A stretch of DNA of 64,000 nt, taken from positions 1 through 64,000 of the forward strand of contig CALRPI020000027.1 of assembly GCA_943370025.1 (NCBI GenBank), read 5' to 3'. The notes under the pieces are model-generated. The model saw only the letters and a list, made by a program, of their open reading frames with translations, had not been told where the DNA came from and made no database searches. The translations under genes were made by a program, and so were the position numbers. This DNA is from JAAUUE01 sp943370025. Lineage in GTDB: Bacteria; Cyanobacteriota; Cyanobacteriia; Cyanobacteriales; JAAUUE01. This document shows positions 42,739-51,500 of the stretch, one piece after another; the stretch's first letter is position 1; each line of letters opens with the position of its first letter.

Positions 42739-43083
42739 TTATTGACCCGTGACATTGCTATGATCGCCATCTATTTCTCGCTGCAACTCGGTAACTGCAT
42801 CCAGAACTTCCATGAATTTCTCTCCAAACTCAGTCAGCTTGTATTCAACCCGTGGCGGGACTTCTGGATAACTAACTTTCTCCAAAATACCAAAGCCAAC
42901 CATCTTTCTTAGGCAATCACTTTGGACTTTGGTGGTGAGTCCATGAATAGATTTTGTCATGGCACCGGGTCGATCGACCCCCTGAGAAATTAGCGTCAAA
43001 ATTCGGATTGACCACTTACAGCCAACAACATACTCCACCATTGCGGCAGCAGAAGTGCCGTTTTTTGATTGTTTTTCGTTCAT
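42739..43083 (-). CDS. HxlR-family winged-helix regulator
   Basis: 114 aa. HxlR features: EYVVGCKWSIRILTLISQG, GLTTKVQSDCLRKMVGFGIL, YPEVPPRVEYKLTEFGEKF. Such proteins usually respond to electrophiles or redox state and control the divergent oxidoreductase gene. The gene diverges from the SDR at 43290 across about 205 bp that includes an AAAGT...ACTTT inverted pair near 43190-43222. There is no conserved N-terminal Cys beyond Cys22 (GCKW). Confidence 0.88.
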   Translation of the reverse strand: MNEKQSKNGTSAAAMVEYVVGCKWSIRILTLISQGVDRPGAMTKSIHGLTTKVQSDCLRKMVGFGILEKVSYPEVPPRVEYKLTEFGEKFMEVLDAVTELQREIDGDHSNVTGQ

Positions 43084-43289
43084 AAGCTCAGGATTTTGGG
43101 GTCAGAAGTTCCTCGCAGCGCGAGGGAATTCCTGACTTTTTTAGCACTAATAATTTTTGCCTAGGCATTGTCTTAATTGCTACCAAAAAGTGCCTACTCC
43201 ACCAGTTGGTGCATACTTTCGCATCCAGTTGAGGTTGATTAAGATACTTGCCATGAACTTGAATCTAAAACCTCAATCGGAAAACCCTC

Positions 43290-44066
43290 ATGTATAAAGA
43301 ATTTAGACATCAGCAAGCATTGATTATTGGTGGCAGTAGTGGCATTGGCAAGGCAATTGCCGAAGTTCTTTTGACTCATGGCGCAACTGTAACTATTGTG
43401 GGGCGAAATGCTGACAAACTCCAGTCCGCAGAATCTTCTCTTAAACAGTTGGGCGATGTTCAGATATGGCACGCAGATATTAGCGATCGCCAAAGCACCT
43501 CTCAATTGGGGGAACGGATCGCGACTGAATTATCTGGAGTGCATTATTTGGTGAATGCGGCGGGAATTTTTCTACCCAAATCATTTCTTGACCACTCAGA
43601 GGCAGATTACGATCGCTACCTCAATATCAATCGGGGCATCTTTTTTGCGACCCAACAAGTAGTGAAAAATATGGTGCAGTGTGGGCAGGGTGGTGCGGTC
43701 GTGAATATTGGCTCCATGTGGGCGCATCAGGCGGTCTTAGCTACACCATCCTCAGCCTACTCCATGGCTAAAGCTGGATTGCACTCTCTGACGCAACATT
43801 TAGCGATGGAACTTGCTCAATACCAAATTCGGGTTAATGCTGTTGCTCCTGCGGTGGTGGAAACTCCTATCTATGGAGCTTTTATCAAGCCAGAAGAAAT
43901 TCACTCGACACTACAGGGATTTAATAGTTTTCATCCCTTGGGGCGAGTCGGTCTTCCTAATGATGTGGCTGAGGCTGGGATGTTCTTACTTTCCGATCGA
44001 GCTTCTTGGGTCACTGGAGCTACATGGAACGTAGATGGTGGAGTTATGGCTGGACGCAATAGTTAA
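43290..44066 (+). CDS. Short-chain dehydrogenase/reductase next to HxlR regulator
   Basis: 258 aa. Cofactor motif IGGSSGIGKAIAEVLL, NAAG near residue 88, catalytic segment NIGSMWAHQAVLATPSSAYSMAK (Ser, Tyr, Lys), and the C-terminal SDRASWVTGATWNVDGG. Classical SDR, probably NAD(P)H-dependent. The GRNADK after the second strand suggests NADP. Physiological substrate unknown; control by the divergent HxlR gene is likely. Confidence 0.9.
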   Translation: MYKEFRHQQALIIGGSSGIGKAIAEVLLTHGATVTIVGRNADKLQSAESSLKQLGDVQIWHADISDRQSTSQLGERIATELSGVHYLVNAAGIFLPKSFLDHSEADYDRYLNINRGIFFATQQVVKNMVQCGQGGAVVNIGSMWAHQAVLATPSSAYSMAKAGLHSLTQHLAMELAQYQIRVNAVAPAVVETPIYGAFIKPEEIHSTLQGFNSFHPLGRVGLPNDVAEAGMFLLSDRASWVTGATWNVDGGVMAGRNS

Positions 44067-44096
44067 TTTCTCCTCAACAAATCATCCAATTCTTAT

Positions 44097-44125
44097 GCAA
44101 ATTCCCTTCTTTGTGGGGAATTTGC
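44097..44125 (+). terminator. Hairpin terminator after the SDR gene
   Basis: GCAAATTCCC and GGGAATTTGC form perfect 10-bp arms around a 9-nt loop, followed by AGTTT. 31 bp after the stop codon. Confidence 0.65.
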
Positions 44126-44222
44126 AGTTTAAAGGTGCGCCTCCTGATGACTATTTAGGATGACGATCGATTAGAATGGTTGAGAAAATATTTAGTCTAG
44201 AAGTTTTATCTCAGCCACAATT

Positions 44223-44627
44223 ATGCCTAAAGTCGCTCTTACCGATAAGGAAAAAGCTAAACGCAAAAAAGTATTTATCACTGTTTTGACGATCGTCGGG
44301 GGCATCTCCTTCTTGGCTTCTACTAGTTATGGCATGGTGGAGATTATGCGGAAAGGCATGGAAACACCAGTGCAAACTGCCCCTACTGACCCAGCCGCCA
44401 CCAAAAATGCCGAACTTCTAGCCAGAGCTAAGGGCTATGAAACCGTACTTCTGCGGGAACCAAATAATCTGGTGGCATTGGAAGGATTAGCCATGGCAAA
44501 AATCGAACTAAATGATGCTCAAGGGGCGATCGCTCCCCTAGAAAAACTGGTGCAACTCAGTCCCCAAAACCCCAACTACAAGGCAGCCCTAGAACAAGTA
44601 AAAAAGGGCGCGGCTCAGCCTAAATAG
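44223..44627 (+). CDS. Membrane-anchored TPR-like small protein
   Basis: 134 aa. A basic N-terminus (KEKAKRKKVF) and one membrane helix (about 17-40, VFITVLTIVGGISFLASTSYGM) are followed by a 75-residue soluble part. That part contains one or two TPR-like helix pairs (AELLARAKGYETVLLREPNN, LEGLAMAKIELNDAQGAIAP). Likely a membrane-tethered adaptor. Conserved in cyanobacteria by impression, but no function is known to me. Followed by a strong hairpin. Confidence 0.75.
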   Translation: MPKVALTDKEKAKRKKVFITVLTIVGGISFLASTSYGMVEIMRKGMETPVQTAPTDPAATKNAELLARAKGYETVLLREPNNLVALEGLAMAKIELNDAQGAIAPLEKLVQLSPQNPNYKAALEQVKKGAAQPK

Positions 44628-44642
44628 CCACTGATAGGGAAT

Positions 44643-44678
44643 TTGAGAATGGCTCCCCCAGAGGGGCGCCATTCTCAA
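44643..44678 (+). terminator. Hairpin between TPR-like and carboxypeptidase genes
   Basis: TTGAGAATGGC and GCCATTCTCAA are perfect 11-bp arms with further C/G pairing inside. It lies 15 bp after the TPR-like stop. Its presence argues against the TTG at 44643 being a start codon. Confidence 0.55.
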
Positions 44679-44738
44679 GACATAATTAGGATTGCGATAG
44701 AAGAAAATCAAAGAATTAGAGTAAGGCAAAGGTATTGC

Positions 44739-45644
44739 ATGGCGAATAAAGCAAGCAAAGTAGTGAAATCTTCTAAATCTCCTATGTCGATCGCTGGAGA
44801 TATTCCTGAAGCAGTTCGAGATCAGCCAACAACCGACTCTAACAGTTGGTGGAAACTATTGCTGATTGCCGCTGCTGGCTTGGGCTTTGGCGGATTGTTG
44901 ATGATTGGGACGATCATTGTGGCAAATTTCCAACCCCCTGTGGCTGATGGTACGAATTCTGCTACCCCAAATAATTCCTCCGTGGCTACTTCCTCGATCG
45001 CTGGCAACTCGCAGTCCCCTAGCACTAACAACTCTCCTGATGCCCTCAACCCCTCTCCAGATAATCTTTTAGGCCATTACCCCTACTCAGAAGCTCCTGC
45101 GACAGAACTACAACCCTTAGCTAGTGAACCAAAAATTCAACTGCGCCGCTCCGCTGCCGAAAGTTTTGATGCCATGGTGCAGGCAGCAAAAGCCCAAGGC
45201 ATATCCCTAATGCCCCTATCCGGGTTTCGATCGGTCAGTGATCAGAAATACCTATTTTTTGATATCAAAGCCGAACGGGGGCAAGTAGCCACCAAGCGGG
45301 CAGAGGTTAGTGCGCCTCCGGGCTATAGTGAACACCATACGGGTTATGCGATCGATGTGGGAGATGGCAAAGTTCCTGCCACCAACCTAAATACAGATTT
45401 TGAAAAAACCGAAGCCTTCCAGTGGCTCCAACAAAATGCGGCTCGCTTTAGCTTTGAAATGTCTTTCACCCCCAACAATGCCCAAGGGGTAAGCTATGAA
45501 CCTTGGCATTGGCGATTTGTGGGAGATATCAAGAGCTTAGAAACCTTCTACAAAACCCGGCAAAATTCAGGGGGGCGATCGGTCAATAGCCCCGGCAGTT
45601 CCCCCACCAACCCATCCTCTAGCTCACCAAAAAACAGCCCCTAG
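44739..45644 (+). CDS. VanY-type D-alanyl-D-alanine carboxypeptidase (peptidase M15)
   Basis: About 301 aa from the ATG at 44739. A basic N-terminus and one membrane helix (WWKLLLIAAAGLGFGGLLMI) are followed by a Ser/Asn/Pro-rich linker and the M15 zinc peptidase domain. Metal and catalytic motifs are PLSGFRSVSDQ, SEHHTGYAIDVGDG (zinc His and Asp) and EPWHWRFVG (catalytic Glu and zinc His). It trims the terminal D-Ala of peptidoglycan stem peptides in the periplasm. The C-terminus is a low-complexity Ser/Pro/Asn tail. A longer reading from TTG 44643 would translate the hairpin and is rejected. Confidence 0.9.
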   Translation: MANKASKVVKSSKSPMSIAGDIPEAVRDQPTTDSNSWWKLLLIAAAGLGFGGLLMIGTIIVANFQPPVADGTNSATPNNSSVATSSIAGNSQSPSTNNSPDALNPSPDNLLGHYPYSEAPATELQPLASEPKIQLRRSAAESFDAMVQAAKAQGISLMPLSGFRSVSDQKYLFFDIKAERGQVATKRAEVSAPPGYSEHHTGYAIDVGDGKVPATNLNTDFEKTEAFQWLQQNAARFSFEMSFTPNNAQGVSYEPWHWRFVGDIKSLETFYKTRQNSGGRSVNSPGSSPTNPSSSSPKNSP

Positions 45645-45676
45645 AAAGAACCTAGGAGTTACAAAGATTTTATTAG

Positions 45677-45726
45677 CCTATGGTAGGAGCGTAAGGCTTT
45701 GTGCTCTTATCCTTCTACCGCCATAG
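45677..45726. repeat. Imperfect hairpin repeat (CTATGGTAGGAGCG...CCATAG)
   Basis: CTATGGTAGGAG pairs imperfectly with CTTCTACCGCCATAG around a GTAAGGCTTTGTGCTC loop. A related GGCGTAAAGTCTTACGCC hairpin lies at about 4474-4491. It may terminate the carboxypeptidase gene. Confidence 0.45.
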
Positions 45727-45757
45727 ACCACAGTCTTATGCCTAATAATAAATAAAA

Positions 45758-45830
45758 CGAGCGCGGAGGGATTCGAACCCCCGACCCTCAGGACCGGAAC
45801 CTGATGCTCTATCCACTGAGCTACGCGCCC
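45758..45830 (-). tRNA. tRNA-Arg (anticodon CCG)
   Basis: 73 nt without encoded CCA. The acceptor stem GGGCGCG pairs with CGCGCTC (one G-U). D arm GCTCAGTGGATAGAGC; anticodon arm TCAGG-TTCCGGT-CCTGA, giving CCG; T loop TTCGAAT; discriminator G. Reads CGG codons. Confidence 0.96.
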
Positions 45831-46022
45831 TCAAACTCTTATCTTTAGGTTATTTTGAACTCAAGTTGATCTTTGGTGTTGATGCTAATGAATTCTATAA
45901 TTCTAAACTTAAGTTTAAGTCTGTACTACTAAGCACAACTTATTAATCATAGCTTGAATTAGCATGTATCAACACATTTCCCTCTGAAAACTTTTCGGCA
46001 TTCTCATCCCCTCCGCTCAAAT

Positions 46023-46127
46023 TTACACCAGTTTTGAGAGTGGGTGGCTGTAGCCACCCACTCTCAAAACTCAACATTGATAGGATTTTCATGTGTGGTG
46101 TGTCTCATTTGAATGCAAAGTGTTGTA
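46023..46127. repeat. MITE-like element, TTACAGCAG family (copy 4)
   Basis: 105 bp, TTACACCAGTTTTGAGAG to AAAGTGTTGTA, same orientation as copy 3 (29182). The GTGGGTGGCTGTAGCCACCCAC hairpin is intact. Followed after 33 bp by an AGGACTTACGC-type element, the same pairing as at 4682-4887. Confidence 0.65.
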
Positions 46128-46160
46128 TCGGAGGCAATGGAGAAACCCCATCGGCTAGAC

Positions 46161-46256
46161 AGGATTTACTCATGTGGACATTGTTGCGGGCTGAGGGTCG
46201 TCGAAGCCTCCAACAACATCTACCTGTCGATAATTCGTTGGCAGAGCGTCAGTCCT
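46161..46256. repeat. MITE-like element, AGGACTTACGC family (copy 3)
   Basis: 96 bp, AGGATTTACTC to GCGTCAGTCCT, with the loop GGGCTGAGGGTCGTCGAAG and the shared ATAATTCGTTGGCAGAGCG block. The remaining 46257-46391 holds the leader of the Hpt gene. Confidence 0.6.
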
Positions 46257-46391
46257 CCTAGAGTTCCTCTAAAAGGGAGGAGGCTTTAAACCCAATTTTT
46301 CGGTAGTAGAAGTGATAAGTTGATATCATAGTTAACAATTAAGGTTTAGATTAACAATTAAGTTGAAATTTAATTTCTAAGGAGTACGCTG

Positions 46392-47297
46392 GTGGACTCA
46401 GGGAAGCAGGAAATCTTAGGCTACTTTATTGATGAAGCTAACGAACATTTAGAGACTCTAGAAAAAGGGCTGCTGGAGCTAAAGGCCGTTATCTCAGATA
46501 CTGAGAGGATGAATGAGCTGTTTCGGGCTGCCCACTCGGTGAAGGGCGGGGCAGCGATGCTGGGTTATGCCAGTATCCAGATGACTGCCCATCAACTAGA
46601 GGATGGTTTTAAGATTCTCAAGGAGCATCCCATTAAAATTGACCAGCAACTAGAGACCTTGTTTCTGGGGGGCTACGATGTTTTGAAGGAATTAATTGAA
46701 AAACTCCAAAGCCCCTATGGTTTGCAAGAAGAAGATGCTGAAAAGGTGATGCAAACTGCTCAACCTACCTTTGCCCAGCTCCAAAGCTATCTCCAAGGTC
46801 AGAGCAGCAAGCCCACTATTGCCACCGCTCCGCCTAAAGCAGCAACGGCGACAAAAGTCCCTGATGCCAGTTTTGCCATCCAATCGATTAATATTCTTCG
46901 CCAGATGTTGCAGATATTTAAGCAAAGGGAGACTGCCGATAGCCGCCAGCAATTGCAGACCTTGTGTAGGCAATTAGCACAGCTAGAAAAAGACCGGGAG
47001 AGTTGGCAGAACCTGATTCGGGTGGCGCAGACGGCGATCGCTAATTCTGATAATACCTATCAATCCCTTGCTCCGGTGGTGATCAAGGAGATTAAACAAG
47101 CCAGTGATTGGATTCAAACTGGCAAAAATAGTGCGATCGTCGCCAGCCCTGCCCTACAACAGCTATCGGGCGGAGCGAAGGTTCCCCAAGTGATGCTGCC
47201 CCTAGAGCCAAGGGCTGCGGCTAAGGTAATTCTCCAACAAATGACCAAGCAACAAACCCGCCAACTAATCGAATTTCTCGCCGCAGGAATTAAATAA
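46392..47297 (+). CDS. Hpt (histidine phosphotransfer) domain protein
   Basis: 301 aa. GTG start with AAGGAG upstream. The N-terminal Hpt domain (about 8-130) has FRAAHSVKGGAAMLGY with the phospho-accepting His48, preceded by YFIDEANEHLETLEKGLLEL, as in CheA/PixL P1 domains. The remainder is a helical region with no kinase or receiver domain. Probably a phosphorelay intermediate or a split chemotaxis-type component controlling motility. One base separates its stop from the next gene's GTG, so they are cotranscribed. Confidence 0.88.
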   Translation: MDSGKQEILGYFIDEANEHLETLEKGLLELKAVISDTERMNELFRAAHSVKGGAAMLGYASIQMTAHQLEDGFKILKEHPIKIDQQLETLFLGGYDVLKELIEKLQSPYGLQEEDAEKVMQTAQPTFAQLQSYLQGQSSKPTIATAPPKAATATKVPDASFAIQSINILRQMLQIFKQRETADSRQQLQTLCRQLAQLEKDRESWQNLIRVAQTAIANSDNTYQSLAPVVIKEIKQASDWIQTGKNSAIVASPALQQLSGGAKVPQVMLPLEPRAAAKVILQQMTKQQTRQLIEFLAAGIK

Positions 47298-47298
47298 C

Positions 47299-47883
47299 GT
47301 GATCAATCCCCAACTCTCTCAGCAAATTGCCTTTATTGTAGAAATCGATCGTCTCAAAAATATCCTCCGCCAGAATTTAATCACCGATGCCTCCCGACGA
47401 GAGAATAGTGCCGAACATTCCTGGCATTTGGCGATGATGGCGATCGTCCTCAAGGACTATGCTCCCCCAGAGGTGGATCTGTTGCAGGTGATCAAAATGC
47501 TCTTGGTGCATGATTTGGTGGAAATCGATGCGGGGGATACTTTTTGCTACGATGTGCAGGGAAATCAAGACAAGGAAGCGCGAGAACTCCAAGCCGCCGA
47601 TCGCCTATTCGGGTTGTTGCCCCCAGAGCAAGGCAGGGAACTCCGGGCAGCATGGGAGGAGTTTGAAGCTCAAGCAACCGCCTCGGCACAGTTTGCCACC
47701 GCTCTCGATCGCCTCCAGCCTTTCCTGCAAAATCAACAAACCCAAGGCGGCACTTGGCGCATCCATCAAATTTCTCCTGAGCAAATTTTCCAACGCATGA
47801 CTCCCATTAAAAAATTCACCCCAGAGCTATGGGGATTGATTGAGGCAGGAATACAAGAGGCGATCGCGGCGGGCTATATTTAG
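47299..47883 (+). CDS. HD-domain hydrolase (YfbR/HDDC2-like 5'-nucleotidase)
   Basis: 194 aa, GTG start one base after the Hpt stop. HD motifs are RRENSAEHSWHLAMMA (first His), MLLVHDLVEIDAGDTF (His-Asp), with a late Asp in TALDRLQPFL. This is the pattern of HDDC2/YfbR 5'-deoxynucleotidases acting on nucleoside monophosphates. Why it is coupled to a phosphotransfer protein is unclear. Confidence 0.87.
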   Translation: MINPQLSQQIAFIVEIDRLKNILRQNLITDASRRENSAEHSWHLAMMAIVLKDYAPPEVDLLQVIKMLLVHDLVEIDAGDTFCYDVQGNQDKEARELQAADRLFGLLPPEQGRELRAAWEEFEAQATASAQFATALDRLQPFLQNQQTQGGTWRIHQISPEQIFQRMTPIKKFTPELWGLIEAGIQEAIAAGYI

Positions 47884-47907
47884 ATTGCCTATCTAGATTG
47901 CCTCGGA

Positions 47908-48852
47908 TTAACCCTTCTTTGCCTGTAATTCTTGATCTTTGATTTCCAGTAATTGCGGTATCGTAACAAATTCGTAGCCCTGTTGCTTCAATTCTCGAAT
48001 AATCCCCGGCAGGGCTGCAATGGTGCGGGAGCGATTGCCCCCGCCATCATGGAGTAAAACTATCCCCCCAGTTTGGGCATTCTTGAGGACATTGCCCGTA
48101 ATAGTTTGGGGAGGAGGCGATTGCCAATCCAGAGTATCATCAGACCACATAATCACCGTTCCCTTCTGGCTTTGGGCATAGCTGGCTAAACCATTATTCA
48201 GAATCCCCGCTGGGGGACGGAACAGGGTAGTTCTGGCTCCAGAAACTTGATAAAGCAGATCATTGGTTCGTTGAATCTCCGCCGCCGCTGCTGCGGGGGA
48301 ATATTTGCCATAGCGATGATTCCAAGTATGATTACCCACCGCATGGCCCTCTGCCACCACCTGCTTTGCTACTTGGGGATAAGCCTGAAGATGCTTGCCC
48401 ACCATAAAGAAAGTTGCCGAGATTTGATTTGCCCTGAGAATCTCTAAAACCTGAGGAGTCGTATTCCAGGGACCATCATCGAAGGTGAGGGCAATGACCT
48501 TGCGACTGGTACTAACCCGGTTGACTATTTTGCCTTGAAACTGGGGGGGAGCCGTAAAGATTAAACCCTGTTGAGTAATCTTTGTCTGAACTTCTTGTTT
48601 GAGAGATAGGTTAATTTGCTGCAACGGTTGGGCTGGCTGAGCAATGATCTGCCCGACTAAGACTGGGATAGGTTTTGAGTTGAAAAATGGTGGAGATAGC
48701 ACGGAGGTTTCGCTTAAGGGCGATGGTTTTTCGCCCACCAAAATACCCGCCGTAGAGCCAATTGCCGCCGCCGCTAAATAAATTAAATTCCGACGCTGCT
48801 GGAAAACCTGTCGACTAGAAATATGTTTGGGATGAAGAGTAGTTTGTTTCAT
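47908..48852 (-). CDS. Polysaccharide deacetylase (NodB domain)
   Basis: 314 aa. An N-terminal membrane anchor (NLIYLAAAAIGSTAGILVG) and linker are followed by the carbohydrate esterase 4 domain: VIALTFDDGPW (metal Asp), HAVGNHTWNHRYG (zinc His pair), ARTTLFRPPAG, GGIVLLHDGGG. It removes N-acetyl groups from peptidoglycan or exopolysaccharide outside the inner membrane. It overlaps the upstream yacP-like gene by one base (TAATG), so the two are translated in series. Confidence 0.92.
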   Translation of the reverse strand: MKQTTLHPKHISSRQVFQQRRNLIYLAAAAIGSTAGILVGEKPSPLSETSVLSPPFFNSKPIPVLVGQIIAQPAQPLQQINLSLKQEVQTKITQQGLIFTAPPQFQGKIVNRVSTSRKVIALTFDDGPWNTTPQVLEILRANQISATFFMVGKHLQAYPQVAKQVVAEGHAVGNHTWNHRYGKYSPAAAAAEIQRTNDLLYQVSGARTTLFRPPAGILNNGLASYAQSQKGTVIMWSDDTLDWQSPPPQTITGNVLKNAQTGGIVLLHDGGGNRSRTIAALPGIIRELKQQGYEFVTIPQLLEIKDQELQAKKG

Positions 48853-49400
48853 TACTTCAAGCCATAGCGTAATTTATCTAGCATTTGCTGAGATTTTAAG
48901 TCTAGGGAATTGATTAAGAATCTTCCCCTAGGACTTCGATCGCGGTGGTGGCGATCGCGTGATCGTGTTTGGGCATCCAAGACCGTACTCTGGAGTTGCA
49001 TCGCAGATATGCATTCTGCGCCATAGCCCACGACCGTTAGCTTCTGGGCATGATCTGAAGTGGCTACAATCAGGCGGCGATGGCGGCGATCGCTGACATG
49101 GCGAAAGTTAGCACAAAATTTCTCAATAAAAGTATCCGCTGTTTGACCAAATTCCGTATAGCACACCGCCAAATCCTTGGTCTGGTCTTCACAGTAGCCC
49201 GGCGTATCTCGACCATAGGCATCAAATACCACCTTGGTGTGATACCCCGCAAAAGCACTAAAGCTAATCAGCGTCTCCACCAGCTCTCGCCTTGCTGTTT
49301 CCATATCGTGCCGGGCGAGGGTTTCTTGCAGACAATGCCAAGTACCAATGACATTGTAGCCATCAATTAGGAGTACAGCATTGGGTGAAGGCAGTGACAT
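48852..49400 (-). CDS. NYN-domain ribonuclease, YacP/Rae1 family
   Basis: 182 aa. PIN-like NYN fold: LLIDGYNVIGTW (active-site Asp), VVFDAYGRDTPGY, GQTADTFIEKF (second acidic pair) and LIVATSDHAQKLTVVGYGA. B. subtilis Rae1 is a ribosome-associated mRNA endonuclease, and the same activity is plausible here. The region after 140 is basic (RSRDRHHRDRSPRGR), maybe RNA-contacting. Confidence 0.85.
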   Translation of the reverse strand: MSLPSPNAVLLIDGYNVIGTWHCLQETLARHDMETARRELVETLISFSAFAGYHTKVVFDAYGRDTPGYCEDQTKDLAVCYTEFGQTADTFIEKFCANFRHVSDRRHRRLIVATSDHAQKLTVVGYGAECISAMQLQSTVLDAQTRSRDRHHRDRSPRGRFLINSLDLKSQQMLDKLRYGLK

Positions 49401-49440
49401 AGTGATTAATGAAGAAAGAAGTTTTTATAAATATTTTTTA

Positions 49441-49626
49441 GAGGATGTCTGAGAAGTATCCGGCGGTTGAAACCGCTACTACAAGAACAAAGTCCGCCGT
49501 CGCGGACTAAGAAAAATCTCGGACTTTCCGCAACCTGCGTAGGCAGGTTTTGCTATTGTAGCTGCGACGGCTCGACTGAGCGAAGCCAAAGTCTTTAGTC
49601 GCCAATCTAACTTTTCAGACATCCTC
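49441..49626. mobile_element. 186-bp MITE with TTA target duplication (IS5/IS1031-like ends)
   Basis: Inverted termini GAGGATGTCTGAGAAGT and the complement of GAGGATGTCTGAAAAGT (one difference), flanked on both sides by TTA (49438-49440 and 49627-49629). A 3-bp TNA duplication is typical of the IS1031 group of IS5. Inside are nested hairpins (CCGGCGGTTGAAACCGC, AAGTCCGCCGTCGCGGACT, CAACCTGCGTAGGCAGGTT) and one GCTCGACTGAGCGAAGCC motif. No transposase. Confidence 0.75.
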
Positions 49627-49646
49627 TTAGATATTCTTCCAGATAT

Positions 49647-49744
49647 AGGACTTAGGCGTTGCCAATAAATTATCAAGAGTTGTGGACGTTTTTGTGGACT
49701 TCGACTCCGCTCAGCCTGCAAAAACGTCCAAATGCGTAAGTCCT
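49647..49744. repeat. MITE-like element, AGGACTTACGC family (copy 4)
   Basis: 98 bp, AGGACTTAGGCG to GCGTAAGTCCT, with internal TGGACGTTTTTG/CAAAAACGTCCA arms around a TTCGACTCCGCTCAG loop. Lies 20 bp from the preceding element. The rest of 49401-49844 holds only the murI leader. Confidence 0.65.
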
Positions 49745-49844
49745 ACAAAAATATCTAGGATTATTCTGTATTCTTTTAATATTAACCATAGTTAACTATC
49801 CGGTCAAAGCCCAAAATCAAAAGTAGAAAATATTAATTGAGAAT

Positions 49845-50768
49845 ATGAGCCAAGATATGAGCCAAGATATAAGCCAAAATCGAGCGATCGCGCCAGCGTT
49901 ACGGAGTAATATCGCTAGCAGCAATAGGAGAGATCCCCAGAGAGACCCACATAAACACCAGAAAATCGGCATTTTTGATAGTGGCGTAGGCGGCATTACT
50001 GTCCTCCGCGAGATTTATCGCCAATTACCTCAGGAATCTATTATCTATTTTGGAGATACCGCCAGACTCCCCTACGGAAATCGCACTGCTGCTGAAATTA
50101 CCCAGTTTATGCGAGAAATTATTACTTGGTTTGAAGCCCAGAACGTAAAAATGGTCGTGACAGCTTGTAATACCAGTGATGCATTGGCTTTAGAAACTAT
50201 TCGCCGGGAGTTTTCTCTACCGATTTTGGGTTTAATCTTGCCGGGAGCGAGGGCAGCGGTGAAACAGGGCAGAAGAATTGGTGTGATGGCAACTCCGGCT
50301 ACAGCCCAGAGCAACGCCTACCGCCGAGCAATTCAAGAAGTTGATCCTACTTGCCAAGTTTGGCAGGTCGGATGTCCAGAATTTGTCCCCCTCATTGAGC
50401 AAAACCGCGCCCACGATCCCTACACTAGAGAAGTGGCAGAGCAATATTTACGCCCTTTGCTGCAACAACAAATTGATACTCTCATCTATGGCTGCACCCA
50501 CTATCCCCACCTCGATCGTGTCCTGCGATCGCTCCTACCCAGCAAAGTAAAACTAGTAGACCCCGCCGTCCATGTTGCTAGTGCTGCTGCTCAAGAGTTA
50601 GAATTATTAGGCAAAACTAGCCATACTGCCCCCGTCGCCACCCGTTTTTGTGTCAGCGGTTCCCCAGAACAATTTACTAAAATAGCTCGGCAATGGCTCG
50701 GCTGTACTCCTAAAGTAGAGAAGGTCTATCTCCACAATTCCCTTGTCACCCTAGATTCTAGGGAATAA
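49845..50768 (+). CDS. murI: Glutamate racemase
   Basis: 307 aa. Makes D-glutamate for peptidoglycan. Motifs: IGIFDSGVGGITVLREIY, VVTACNTSDALAL with one catalytic Cys, and LIYGCTHYPHL with the second. The first 40 residues form a disordered extension before the fold. It starts with a 12-bp tandem repeat, ATGAGCCAAGAT (MSQDMSQDISQN), so initiation could occur at either of two in-frame ATGs (49845 or 49857). Confidence 0.93.
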   Translation: MSQDMSQDISQNRAIAPALRSNIASSNRRDPQRDPHKHQKIGIFDSGVGGITVLREIYRQLPQESIIYFGDTARLPYGNRTAAEITQFMREIITWFEAQNVKMVVTACNTSDALALETIRREFSLPILGLILPGARAAVKQGRRIGVMATPATAQSNAYRRAIQEVDPTCQVWQVGCPEFVPLIEQNRAHDPYTREVAEQYLRPLLQQQIDTLIYGCTHYPHLDRVLRSLLPSKVKLVDPAVHVASAAAQELELLGKTSHTAPVATRFCVSGSPEQFTKIARQWLGCTPKVEKVYLHNSLVTLDSRE

Positions 50769-50856
50769 TTAGGGAGGATGATCGATCGCTTTTATTAACC
50801 AGATCATCGCTAAGATAATGAATAAAGGTTAGGTATTGGGAGAAGGGGAATTTTTT

Positions 50857-51123
50857 ATGGTCAAGTCAGACGATCGAACTTCGGCAAAGAGCAAGGGCTC
50901 TATGATGGCTCAGCTAAAAACCCTTAAGCAAGAAGATGAAACTCTATACAACATCTTGGCGGTGGATGTGTGGGCTTTAGCTAAAACTATGGATGAGTTT
51001 CAACCGGGATTCTGGACAGAGTTTATGAAAAACCGAGAAAAAGCAATGAAACGATTCATTGCCGAAGTGATTAAAAATAAACCCGCCTCTGATCACAATA
51101 AACGCCCTCCCTTTCTCCGTTAA
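50857..51123 (+). CDS. Small conserved-looking hypothetical protein
   Basis: 88 aa from the ATG at 50857, with AGAAGGGGA about eight bases upstream; an upstream TTG is less likely. Basic N-terminus (VKSDDRTSAKSKGS), then a helical body: MAQLKTLKQEDETLYNILA, VDVWALAKTMDEFQPGFW, REKAMKRFIAEVIKN. No membrane segment, no known motif recognised. Possibly a small DNA- or protein-binding regulator; function not assigned. Confidence 0.7.
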   Translation: MVKSDDRTSAKSKGSMMAQLKTLKQEDETLYNILAVDVWALAKTMDEFQPGFWTEFMKNREKAMKRFIAEVIKNKPASDHNKRPPFLR

Positions 51124-51500
51124 TTATTTTCTAAGTTAATTATTAGCTATCCCCCTGAAGACACCATGAGATTTTCAACCTAGCAATAATACTTAGGCGG
51201 ATGGTATATCTATGGACTAGTTTGAATCCGTCTATTTTATTAGAAAATATACGAATCTTCTCTAGTACTTCCCTTTTTTTTGATATTGTAATTAGTATAT
51301 TAAATAAAGCAGTAGCTAGATAAAAAGCGATGGTAAAATCCTGACTTCATAAAGATTTTACGACCCAAATAGCCTGACTAATAACGTGGTTGCTCTCAAT
51401 AAAATCTTCATGGAAATACTTTGATAATATTGCTTCTGATCATATTGCTTCCGTGGTACTACTAACATTTAGGGCTGGCTCTCATCTAATTATTTGACCT
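51124..51500. other. Intergenic region upstream of the histidine kinase
   Basis: 377 bp, AT-rich, no gene seen. An inverted pair GTAAAATC (51334-51341) and GATTTTAC (51355-51362) is the only clear structure, a possible regulator site or weak hairpin. Confidence 0.5.

Noticed and set aside
44643..44738. TTG start adding 32 residues to the VanY protein
   Set aside because: The segment is an 11-bp-arm hairpin; the ATG at 44739 gives the expected basic N-terminus and membrane anchor.
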